Of a DNA stretch of 12,813 bases, positions 1 through 6,121 are shown piece after piece. This DNA comes from Pseudomonadota bacterium (GTDB taxonomy: Bacteria > SAR324 > NAC60-12). Where the stretch lies: assembly GCA_014381795.1 (NCBI GenBank), contig JACNKY010000238.1, positions 1-12,813 of the forward strand. The letters are read 5' to 3'. A model generated the notes under the pieces. It worked only from the letters and a program-made list of their open reading frames with translations. It made no database searches and was not told where the DNA came from. The position numbers and the translations under genes were made by a program. Position 1 is the first letter of the stretch; each line of letters starts with the position of its first letter.

Positions 1-392
1 CTCTACGCGGACACCTGATCGTGATCGCCAATCAGTTCACAGGCTCTGACGGTGATATGTTCACGACAAGTTTCCGGCAGTTGCAGCTTGGACCTCTAGT
101 AGGAAAACGTACCTGGGGTGGTGTGATAGGCATCGACGGGCGTTATCAACTGGTGGACGGGACAACAACAACTCAGCCTCAATATTCCATCTGGTTCCAT
201 CACGCCGGTTGGTCGGTTGAAAATCACGGTGTTGACCCTGATATTGAAGTGGAAGACACACCGCAATCTTTTGTAAAAAATGAAGATCCTATGCTCTCGC
301 GCACGGTTCAGGAAATGCTGCGGTTGTTAAAAGAAAAACCTGTGCAGTCTGTTAGTTATTCTCCATCACCCAGACGTTTGCTTCCGGATTGA
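1..392 (+). CDS. Tricorn-like S41 serine protease, C-terminal fragment
   Basis: 5'-truncated at the window edge; the reading frame is open from base 3 and stops with TGA at 390-392. About 129 residues remain. The start of the fragment carries GSDGD, the motif that holds the nucleophilic serine of tricorn/S41 peptidases. It is followed by GPLVGKRTWGGVIGI and then a VDGTTTTQP...WFHHAGWSVENHGVDPDIEVE stretch (split here), all typical of the C-terminal catalytic core of tricorn protease homologues. Family knowledge: these large proteases (about 1000 residues or more) trim peptides to short products; bacterial forms often have a beta-propeller N-terminus and may be cytoplasmic or exported. The last 25 or so residues (SVSYSPSPRRLLPD end) are a weakly conserved tail. 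Cellular location cannot be judged without the N-terminus. The family call is firm; the exact substrate is unknown. Confidence 0.9.
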   Translation, partial: LRGHLIVIANQFTGSDGDMFTTSFRQLQLGPLVGKRTWGGVIGIDGRYQLVDGTTTTQPQYSIWFHHAGWSVENHGVDPDIEVEDTPQSFVKNEDPMLSRTVQEMLRLLKEKPVQSVSYSPSPRRLLPD

Positions 393-527
393 GATAAATC
401 CGCAAAGGAACTACTTAACATGCTTTAAGAGTTAAGCAGACATTTTACTTGTAAATTTTTACGCTTTTTGAGATGCTACTTAGATGACAAATAATTATTG
501 CCAAGACTCCTCTTCTAAAAATCTTCC

Positions 528-1256
528 ATGCTACTAACTATTCAGCCACTGATTGATCTTGCCAATACTGATCTGGAATTACAGACAAATATTTTCTCCC
601 GCTCACATCTGGAACGTCAGATAGATACTGCGAGATCGGTTGTTGACCAACATCAAAAATTATTTGAGCAAAAAAATAACGAACTTAGCCACATAATCAA
701 CGAAGGCAAAGAGGTTCAAAACAACATCCAAATTCAGGAAGAGCTGATATTGCGTCTCGATGAACAAGTACCGAAGATTCGCAACGAAAAAGAATTTGCT
801 GCCAGCAAAAACCAGCTTGAGGAAGCCCGTAAAATGTTGGGTTTGCTAGAAGACAAAATGCTTGAACTGGACATGAAAAAAGAAGATCTGGATCAGGAAA
901 TAGATTCTGTCAACAGCGAACTTACTGAATCCAACTCTGCATTTCAGGAAGAGACATCCGGACTCCTGAAAAAACAAGAAAAAGCAGAAAAGAAAATCGC
1001 AAAACTGGAACCTCGAAGAAACCGTTTACTGAAAAAAACACCACAAAACATCAAACGTTTTTATGAACGTTGTCAGGAAAGCGGAATCTCGACACCTGTC
1101 TGTGCCATTCAGGACAAAAGCTGCAGTGGTTGTCATATGGTTTTATTACCACAGTTTGTCAATGAATTGATGGCAAATCCGAATGCACACAAAAACTGCC
1201 CCTATTGTTCGCGCATTTTGTACTTTCCGGAAGTTGAAGAAGAAATAGAGTCATAA
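528..1256 (+). CDS. Coiled-coil C4 zinc-ribbon protein (COG1579 / FlgZ-CdsZ-like)
   Basis: A 242-residue cytoplasmic protein. Residues about 25-170 are rich in E, K, Q and L with heptad character and should form a long antiparallel coiled coil. The C-terminus has a zinc ribbon: Cys199-x2-Cys202 (CSGC) and Cys224-x2-Cys227 (CPYC), separated by the usual 21-residue beta/helix segment containing LLPQFVNEL. This architecture and length match COG1579 proteins, which include Helicobacter HP0958 (FlgZ, an RpoN chaperone and flagellin-mRNA-binding factor) and chlamydial CdsZ (type III secretion). The family likely binds protein or nucleic acid, and no enzyme activity is expected. The ATG follows a 135-nt gap after the protease gene, and no Shine-Dalgarno is visible (aaaatcttcc precedes it). 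All four cysteines are present, so it looks intact. The family call is strong; the specific role here is unknown. Confidence 0.85.
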   Translation: MLLTIQPLIDLANTDLELQTNIFSRSHLERQIDTARSVVDQHQKLFEQKNNELSHIINEGKEVQNNIQIQEELILRLDEQVPKIRNEKEFAASKNQLEEARKMLGLLEDKMLELDMKKEDLDQEIDSVNSELTESNSAFQEETSGLLKKQEKAEKKIAKLEPRRNRLLKKTPQNIKRFYERCQESGISTPVCAIQDKSCSGCHMVLLPQFVNELMANPNAHKNCPYCSRILYFPEVEEEIES

Positions 1257-1324
1257 GCCGGATTTTCAGCACACGTTTTTTGTATTTAGAAGTTGAACAA
1301 ACTTTGTTTCAACAAAATACGATC

Positions 1325-1621
1325 ATGAAAAGAAATGTTGCATTGTTTTTATTTGCACTAACATTTTTTTTCGGTTGCAGTTCTTCGGCACCCTCACGAT
1401 TTATATATCCTGCAGAAAAATCGATGGAGGTACGCTACCTCTGCCGACTGCCTTATCAGGACGCATCTGCTCCCCATCAAGCGTGGAGCAAGTCAACTCC
1501 CTCATGGATTTTCATTAACGAAACAAAAGTCATAGTTTATTTTAAGAATGACCGCACCTTTGTGCTCCCCCGTACCTCGGAAATCACTCTCGCTCCAGGA
1601 AAATACCGCTGTATACTTTGA
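1325..1621 (+). CDS. Small putative lipoprotein, unknown function
   Basis: I choose the ATG at 1325 (98 residues). An ATG at 1280 is also in frame, but it would put 15 extra residues ahead of a good lipoprotein signal and would translate through a hairpin at 1292-1313. From 1325 the protein begins MKRN, then a hydrophobic run (residues 5-16), then FFGC with Cys18 as the likely lipidated residue. The -3 position is Phe rather than Leu, so the lipobox is imperfect. Ser at +2 would favour outer-membrane sorting if E. coli rules apply. The mature part, about 80 residues, contains two more cysteines (in RYLCRLPY and at KYRCIL), which could form a disulphide in the periplasm. I recognise no domain. 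It lies 68 nt after the zinc-ribbon gene on the same strand and faces the dehydratase gene convergently. The gene is probably real; its function is unknown. Confidence 0.6.
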   Translation: MKRNVALFLFALTFFFGCSSSAPSRFIYPAEKSMEVRYLCRLPYQDASAPHQAWSKSTPSWIFINETKVIVYFKNDRTFVLPRTSEITLAPGKYRCIL

Positions 1622-1625
1622 AATT

Positions 1626-1675
1626 TACTGACTGATTTTTCTTTTTTCAGTCTTCTAAATTTTATCCAGTCAGTA
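1626..1675. terminator. Possible bidirectional terminator between convergent genes
   Basis: The short gap between the convergent lipoprotein and dehydratase genes contains GACTGA (1630-1635) and TCAGTC (1647-1652), a 6-bp stem around a T-rich 11-nt loop. A larger competing inverted repeat, CTGACTG/CAGTCAG with flanking A/T, pairs 1627-1634 with 1667-1674. The second arm overlaps the end of the dehydratase coding region. T-rich sequence follows on both strands, but no long uninterrupted T-run follows the stem. Position favours termination; the structure itself is weak. Confidence 0.35.
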
Positions 1676-2621
1676 TTTTCGCAAATACATCACTGTCCAC
1701 ATTTCCTCCGGACGCGATAACCGCCACTTTTAGTCCTTTATTTTTTGATGACTCCTGTAGAGCAGCGGCAATTGCAGCAGCGCCCGCGCCTTCGCAGACA
1801 TTATGTGTACATTCATACATAATCCGCATCGACTCTGCAATTTCAGTATCACTAACCTGCACAATCCTCTCAACACCTTTCCAAATCAGTTCCAGTGCAG
1901 ACAATTCAGGAATACGGCAGGCTATTCCGTCAGCAATTTTAGTACTGACCGGAGACTCAACGGGACGGCCGGAACTGAAAGATTCCGCATAAGCACTAGC
2001 ATGTGAAGAAACAACTCCGACGATTTCAATCTTCAAGTTTAATGCATCACGTGCTGCGAGCATTCCACAGATTCCGGAACCTAAACCAATAGGAACGTAG
2101 GCGACATCCAGATCCTTGACCGCACTCAGCAATTCCAGACTATAGGTTGCAACTCCGGTAACTAACAGTGGATCAAAGGAAGGCACCATTTGCAATTCTT
2201 CTTCACGTGCTAGTTTAATCGCAAATTCACGCGCTGCCTGAAAATCATCACCATGTTCAAGCAATTTCACACCAAGCGCCTGCATGGCAGCATTTTTCTC
2301 TCGACTGTTTCCGTGAGGGACCACGATAGTGGTGGGAATTCCGTAACGTCGTGCAGCAAAACCCACAGACTGACCATGATTTCCACGGGTCGCGCAGACC
2401 ACACCTGTCGGGATTGCAGATGAGTTTGCAAGATGAGCGAAATAGACCAAGCCTCCGCGGATTTTAAATGCACCATTCGGCGTATGGTTTTCATGCTTGA
2501 CCCAGACTTCTGTACCTAAACGCTCACAAAGCAGTGGCCAGCAATATTGCGGAGTCGCTTGCATTTCTGCATAAACTATACTTGCTGCTGCTGCTATTTC
2601 ATCAAGTGTAACTTGTTGCAT
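1662..2621 (-). CDS. Threonine/serine dehydratase-like PLP enzyme (fold type II)
   Basis: A 319-residue pyridoxal-phosphate enzyme of the tryptophan-synthase-beta fold. Lys53 in ENHTPNGAFKIRGG is the expected Schiff-base lysine. TRGNHGQS (78-85) matches the substrate/cofactor loop, usually SxGNHxQ. GLGSGICG (179-186) is the phosphate-binding glycine loop, and SGGN (304-307) lies near the pyridine nitrogen. The family removes ammonia from threonine or serine to give a 2-oxo acid. There is no C-terminal ACT domain, so this is the short, catabolic-type form rather than feedback-regulated biosynthetic IlvA. Paralogues in this group also include hydroxyaspartate ammonia-lyases and serine racemases, so substrate is uncertain. 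It begins 2 nt after the trpE(G) stop codon. GAAGG inside the end of trpE(G) sits 9 nt before the ATG, one of the few good ribosome sites in the window, so translation is probably coupled. Confidence 0.85.
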   Translation of the reverse strand: MQQVTLDEIAAAASIVYAEMQATPQYCWPLLCERLGTEVWVKHENHTPNGAFKIRGGLVYFAHLANSSAIPTGVVCATRGNHGQSVGFAARRYGIPTTIVVPHGNSREKNAAMQALGVKLLEHGDDFQAAREFAIKLAREEELQMVPSFDPLLVTGVATYSLELLSAVKDLDVAYVPIGLGSGICGMLAARDALNLKIEIVGVVSSHASAYAESFSSGRPVESPVSTKIADGIACRIPELSALELIWKGVERIVQVSDTEIAESMRIMYECTHNVCEGAGAAAIAAALQESSKNKGLKVAVIASGGNVDSDVFAKILTG

Positions 2622-2623
2622 AC

Positions 2624-4822
2624 TTATGAGCCTTCTTTGTTATTTGTCTCTGCAGTAAGTTCTGCCATCACCTTGTTGATCATCCTTAATCCGGATTGGT
2701 CTTTGAGAGTCAGAATAGATTCCGGATGAAACTGTACAGATGCCACAGCTAAAGTTTTGTGACGAAGCCCCATTATCAGACCGGAATCAGTTTTCGCGGT
2801 GACTTCCAGACATTCTGGAAGTGAAACTGAATCCACGTAAAGACTATGATAACGTCCTGCACTGAAGGGATTCGGTAAATCTGCATAAAATGAATCTCCG
2901 CTGTGTATAATCTCAGCGGACTTCCCGTGAACAGGATGTTCAAGAGTCAGCAGTTTTCCACCAAAATATTCAGCAATACCTTGATGTCCGAGACAAACGC
3001 CAAAAATTGGAATATTCCTATTGACTGCTTCGCCGACTAATTCCGGAACTTTTTGTTCACTTGGAAATCCCGGACCTGGTGAAATGAAAAGTAAATCAGG
3101 AGAAATTTCATCCAGCATCTTATATGGAAATCCGGAACGGAGAGTGATTACCTTTGCTCCAGTTTGTCTGACATAACTTGCTAATGTGTGGACAAAACTA
3201 TCTTGATTATCAACAAATAAAACCGTTTTTGAGTCGCCTGTTTGAGGTAAATCAAACTCAACTGAATCAGGCGGTTTGCTGCCTAAAGTCGCGCCCAAAA
3301 AGGCGGATGCCTTGATGTGCGTTTCCCGCTCTTCTGTAGCAGGATCTGAGTCATAAAGCAATGTAGCTCCGGCCCTTACAGTGGCTTGTCCTTTTTTAAG
3401 ATGAACAGTACGCAAAGTCATTCCTGTACTGACATAACCGTTAAACCATAAAAATCCGATACAGCCGCTATACCATCCCCGCGGTGAATTTTCCATATCT
3501 TCAATTGTTTGCATGGCAACCGGTTTTGGAGAACCGGTCACTGTACAGGCCCACATGTGCGTCAAGATAGCATCAACCGCGTCCCTGTCTTTGTTCAAAA
3601 CACCTTCCAAATGATCAACAGTGTGGATCAAGCGGGAATAACGTTCCAGCAAACGCCGGCCGATTAAGTGCACACTGCCAGGTTCACAAATCCTCGCCAT
3701 ATCGTTACGGTCCACGTCCGTACACATCGTAAGTTCTGATTCCTCTTTTTCTGAAGAAATAAGATCTTTTATCCTTTCTGCAGTTTCCATCGGATCATTC
3801 CCTACAGGTACTGTTCCGGAAATCGGACTAGTTTCAAAACGATCTTCTTTTACTCTTACATACATTTCAGGAGACGCGCCTACCAGTTGTTCTGCACCCA
3901 TGTTGATCAGAAAACTGTAAGGACTGGGATTTTGGGCACAGATTCTTTTGAATAAAGTTGAAGCCTGCTCCCCGAAAGCAGTAGAAAATGCTTGCGATAG
4001 TACAACCTCAAAAAAATCTCCGCGCCGGCAACCTTCCTGTATTTTTGCTACTTTCTGCTCAAACTCTCCTTGAGCGTGATCACACTTAATTTTCCCATCC
4101 GCCTTTGCAGGGACAACCGGAAATTCATCACCAGTGTTCCACCAGCTTTCTGTCATACCGTCTGGTGTATCAATATGATATTCAATTTTGTAAGCCTCTT
4201 CCTTTTGCCGATCAACTACCACCAACTCAACTGGTAAAAACAAATGGCAATCTGTTTGTTCAGGATCACGTTTGTGTTTTGCTTCAATATTTTCAAATTG
4301 AAAAACCAAATCGTAACCAAATGCGCCGTACAGACCAAGATAAGGATCAACGCTGCGAAACAGTTCAAATATTTGCCGAATCACAGAAAAAACACTCGGC
4401 TGGCGGCTTCTTTCCTCTTCTGGGAAAAAATCAGGTCTCGGCTTCACTGTACCTGAAATTTGTACTGCAGGTTGATCAGCAGCATCTGCAAAAACCAGTG
4501 TTTCAAGATGAGGATGATTCTGCAAAACAGGTGCGATCAATTTCAGTAGACGTGTTCCATTTGGATTGAGTGCGTTAATTTCAAACTGTTGTTTCTTGGC
4601 AATCAGTTCCAGCGCGGGATGTATAAATCCCAAATCCCAACGTGAATACCGATCCGGAACTTCGTAGTTGCTAACGAAAAGCGCTCCTTTTTTAATATCA
4701 ATATATTGATATATTTTGTCGAGGGCATGTTCTGCATCCAAAGGAGTAATCGCCTTTTTGATTTTAATACCGCCCTGAGTTGTAAATGTAGAGTTGTTCA
4801 TGATATTTTTAAATTGTGTCAC
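2624..4822 (-). CDS. trpE(G): Anthranilate synthase, fused TrpE-TrpG
   Basis: A single chain of 732 residues carries both subunits of anthranilate synthase, the first tryptophan step (chorismate plus glutamine to anthranilate). The N-terminal TrpE part has a VSNYEVPDRYSRWDLGF region, which in homologues lines the tryptophan feedback site. It then shows SPISGTVPVG, TMCTDVDRND and RAGATLLYDSDP, all core chorismate-binding motifs. From about residue 530 comes the glutamine amidotransferase: LLFISPGPGFPSE, the catalytic cysteine near residue 610 in GVCLGHQG, and QFHPES with the catalytic His-Glu pair. Length and motifs fit the fused TrpE(G) clade known from Azospirillum and Rhizobium. The frame opens with GTG at 4822, but the ATG at 4801 (MNNSTFTTQGG) fits homologue N-termini better, so the protein is likely 725 residues. 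Neither start has a clear Shine-Dalgarno. Confidence 0.95.
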   Translation of the reverse strand: MTQFKNIMNNSTFTTQGGIKIKKAITPLDAEHALDKIYQYIDIKKGALFVSNYEVPDRYSRWDLGFIHPALELIAKKQQFEINALNPNGTRLLKLIAPVLQNHPHLETLVFADAADQPAVQISGTVKPRPDFFPEEERSRQPSVFSVIRQIFELFRSVDPYLGLYGAFGYDLVFQFENIEAKHKRDPEQTDCHLFLPVELVVVDRQKEEAYKIEYHIDTPDGMTESWWNTGDEFPVVPAKADGKIKCDHAQGEFEQKVAKIQEGCRRGDFFEVVLSQAFSTAFGEQASTLFKRICAQNPSPYSFLINMGAEQLVGASPEMYVRVKEDRFETSPISGTVPVGNDPMETAERIKDLISSEKEESELTMCTDVDRNDMARICEPGSVHLIGRRLLERYSRLIHTVDHLEGVLNKDRDAVDAILTHMWACTVTGSPKPVAMQTIEDMENSPRGWYSGCIGFLWFNGYVSTGMTLRTVHLKKGQATVRAGATLLYDSDPATEERETHIKASAFLGATLGSKPPDSVEFDLPQTGDSKTVLFVDNQDSFVHTLASYVRQTGAKVITLRSGFPYKMLDEISPDLLFISPGPGFPSEQKVPELVGEAVNRNIPIFGVCLGHQGIAEYFGGKLLTLEHPVHGKSAEIIHSGDSFYADLPNPFSAGRYHSLYVDSVSLPECLEVTAKTDSGLIMGLRHKTLAVASVQFHPESILTLKDQSGLRMINKVMAELTAETNNKEGS

Positions 4823-4840
4823 TGCCCAGATTCAGGCATC

Positions 4841-4887
4841 AAAAACAGGTTGCTTATTGTAACAGAACAGGATTTATCTGCAACCTG
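4841..4887 (-). terminator. Stem-loop plus T-run: trpF terminator or trpEG attenuator
   Basis: Read on the minus strand, CAGGTTGC (4887-4880) pairs perfectly with GCAACCTG (4853-4846) across a 26-nt loop and is followed at once by five T (4845-4841). This is an intrinsic-terminator layout. It sits in the 168-nt gap, 104-150 nt after the trpF stop and about 20-40 nt before the trpE(G) start, an unusual distance for a simple trpF terminator and normal for an attenuator. No leader peptide with tandem Trp codons is visible: the only short frame reaching trpE(G), 4893-4819, has none. The stem is only 8 bp with a long loop, so strength is uncertain. Confidence 0.45.
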
Positions 4888-4990
4888 CAACATCAGCTAT
4901 TTGCTTACATTCCTGTGTGCTGATCAAACCAAAAGCGCTCAAGAACTAAGCTGGGAGAAGCTATCTCTGCAGTAACGGTTTGAGACAGTA

Positions 4991-5635
4991 CTAACTTCCT
5001 TTGGCATTTCTAATGTTGTTGATAAACTCTTTTACTTTCAGCAGATCTTTAATTCCAGGTTCACTTTCGACTCCGCTGCAGACATCCACGCCCCAGGGGC
5101 GTACTTTATTAACGGCCTTAGCGACATTTTCAGGCGCCAGTCCGCCTGCGAGAATCAACTTTCCCATTCCAGAAACAGTTGAAGCAAGCTCCCAGTCAAT
5201 TTGTTGTCCGGAACCTCCGTAATGCGTTTTGCTGTATGCATCCAGCAGAAAAGTTCCACAACCATAATCCTGAATCCGCTGAGGTTGAAAATCCGGAGAA
5301 ACGCGGAAAGCCTTATACCAGGGAACTGTTATTTTTTTGCAGCTTTCAGGCGTCTCATCGCCATGCAACTGCGCAAGGTCCATGCCTGTTTCACGCATGA
5401 TACTATCCAATGAATCAGTGGATTCATTAACAAAAACTCCCACGGTAGTAACTGATTCAGGAAGTCCGGCAACAATCTCCATGGCTTTTTCCGTAGTAAT
5501 GTAACGTGAAGATCCGTTCCAGCAATTAAGTCCAAGCCAATCCGCACCAGATTCAACACATGACAAAGCCTGTTCAAGACTGGTCAAACCGCATATTTTA
5601 ATAATGGGAGAAGGAGTAGATTTATTCATTTTCAT
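4991..5635 (-). CDS. trpF: Phosphoribosylanthranilate isomerase
   Basis: A 214-residue (beta/alpha)8-barrel enzyme that converts N-(5'-phosphoribosyl)anthranilate to CdRP, the third tryptophan step. Key motifs are in order: KICG with catalytic Cys15, GVFVN (66-70), QLHGDE (89-94), catalytic Asp132 in FLLDAY, GGSG with a following DW, LAGGLAPENV, and GVDVCSGVE near the C-terminal phosphate site. Length is normal for the family. The segment after ADWLGLN reads CWNGSSRYI instead of the usual FHPKSPRYV, a local divergence that keeps the SRYI core. The first ATG is at 5635; an ATG two codons inside (5629) is equally possible. A weak AGAAG lies just upstream. It is the first gene of the minus-strand trp cluster, and trpE(G) follows after 168 nt. 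The identification is secure. Confidence 0.95.
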   Translation of the reverse strand: MKMNKSTPSPIIKICGLTSLEQALSCVESGADWLGLNCWNGSSRYITTEKAMEIVAGLPESVTTVGVFVNESTDSLDSIMRETGMDLAQLHGDETPESCKKITVPWYKAFRVSPDFQPQRIQDYGCGTFLLDAYSKTHYGGSGQQIDWELASTVSGMGKLILAGGLAPENVAKAVNKVRPWGVDVCSGVESEPGIKDLLKVKEFINNIRNAKGS

Positions 5636-5646
5636 TTGCTTCTGGA

Positions 5647-5674
5647 TTGGTTTTTTCTGCTAAAGCGCTATAAT
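5647..5674 (+). promoter_or_regulatory. Putative sigma-70 promoter upstream of the DUF167 gene
   Basis: TTGGTT (5647-5652), a 16-nt spacer, and a perfect TATAAT (5669-5674) lie on the plus strand in the gap between divergent trpF and the DUF167 gene. The expected start of transcription near 5681 leaves a leader of about 55 nt. No equally good promoter for trpF was seen on the other strand. This rests on motif reading only. Confidence 0.45.
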
Positions 5675-5736
5675 GTAGACTTGTTCTAAGTTACTGTGAC
5701 TCACAAAATAAGCAAAGGATAAATCAAGTTAATCAT

Positions 5737-6048
5737 ATGTCTGCTCAAAGTGCTGCCTTTTCATGGCAAGGAGAAAAGCTTGTTTTGCGGATTTTTCTGC
5801 AGCCGCGTGCCTCGCAAAATGAATGGGCCTGACGTCACGATGGACGTATACGTTTACGCGTTACTGCAGCTCCGGTTGACAATCAGGCAAACTTGGAATG
5901 CGTGAAGTTTATTGCAAAATCCTTAAAAACCGCAAAGACAAACGTCAGTGTGGTACGTGGAAAAACTAGCCGAGCAAAAACTGTTGAGATGCTGAAACCT
6001 GATCCTGACTGTTGGCAAAAAGTTTTAACAGAATTAGTAGCTGATTGA
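5737..6048 (+). pseudogene. DUF167/YggU-family gene interrupted by in-frame TGA
   Basis: The frame ATG (5737) to TGA (6046-6048) spans 103 codons, the usual YggU length. It reads SWQGEKLVLRIFLQPRAS then QNEWA, an in-frame TGA at 5830-5832 (codon 32), then RHDGRIRLRVTAAPVDNQAN and so on to LVAD. The part after the stop carries the family signature TAxPVDxxAN and keeps the same register, so there is no frameshift. The TGA sits exactly where relatives have a conserved glycine (compare IVG-LHGD in E. coli YggU), and GGA to TGA is a single base change. No good restart codon follows. DUF167 proteins are about 100 residues and have no settled biochemical role. AAAGGA lies 17 nt upstream of the ATG, too far for a normal ribosome site. 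It may be a recent nonsense mutation, a sequencing error, or recoding; TGA ends other genes here, so a reassigned code is unlikely. Confidence 0.85.
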
Positions 6049-6062
6049 ACAGGAAAGCAGCT

Positions 6063-6092
6063 TTGAATTCAATGCGGCAAAACAGCTATAAA
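6063..6092 (+). promoter_or_regulatory. Putative promoter of the large TPR gene
   Basis: TTGAAT (6063-6068), an 18-nt spacer and TATAAA (6087-6092) lie 30 nt upstream of the GTG start at 6122. Transcription would begin near 6099, giving a short leader without a Shine-Dalgarno. This is a motif match only, and in AT-rich sequence it has a fair chance of being accidental. Confidence 0.35.
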
Positions 6093-6121
6093 AAATAAAA
6101 ACTGATCCTTAATCTAAATAC

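Noticed and set aside
414..436. CTTAAC/GTTAAG hairpin after the protease gene as a terminator
   Set aside because: Only 6 AT-rich base pairs with an 11-nt loop and no adjacent T-run, so it is too weak to call.
466..495. TTTTGA-18-AATAAT promoter before the zinc-ribbon gene
   Set aside because: A poor match to consensus in AT-rich sequence, with nothing else to support it.
1280..1324. Upstream ATG at 1280 as start of the lipoprotein gene
   Set aside because: It would add 15 residues before a normal lipoprotein signal and translate through a hairpin. The ATG at 1325 gives a standard basic-hydrophobic-Cys N-terminus.
4819..4893. 24-codon minus-strand frame as a trp leader peptide
   Set aside because: It contains no Trp codon and no ribosome site was seen, so it does not fit a classic tryptophan leader peptide. 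It is kept only as context for the hairpin.
5830..5880. Selenocysteine insertion at the in-frame TGA
   Set aside because: The site aligns with glycine, not cysteine, in relatives, and no clear SECIS stem-loop with an apical G follows. Short palindromes (GACGTC, ACGTATACGT) are present but do not form the expected structure.
5737..6048. Reassigned TGA codon (genetic code 4-like)
   Set aside because: Several intact genes here end with TGA, and Trp residues in trpF and trpE(G) use TGG, so TGA is a normal stop.
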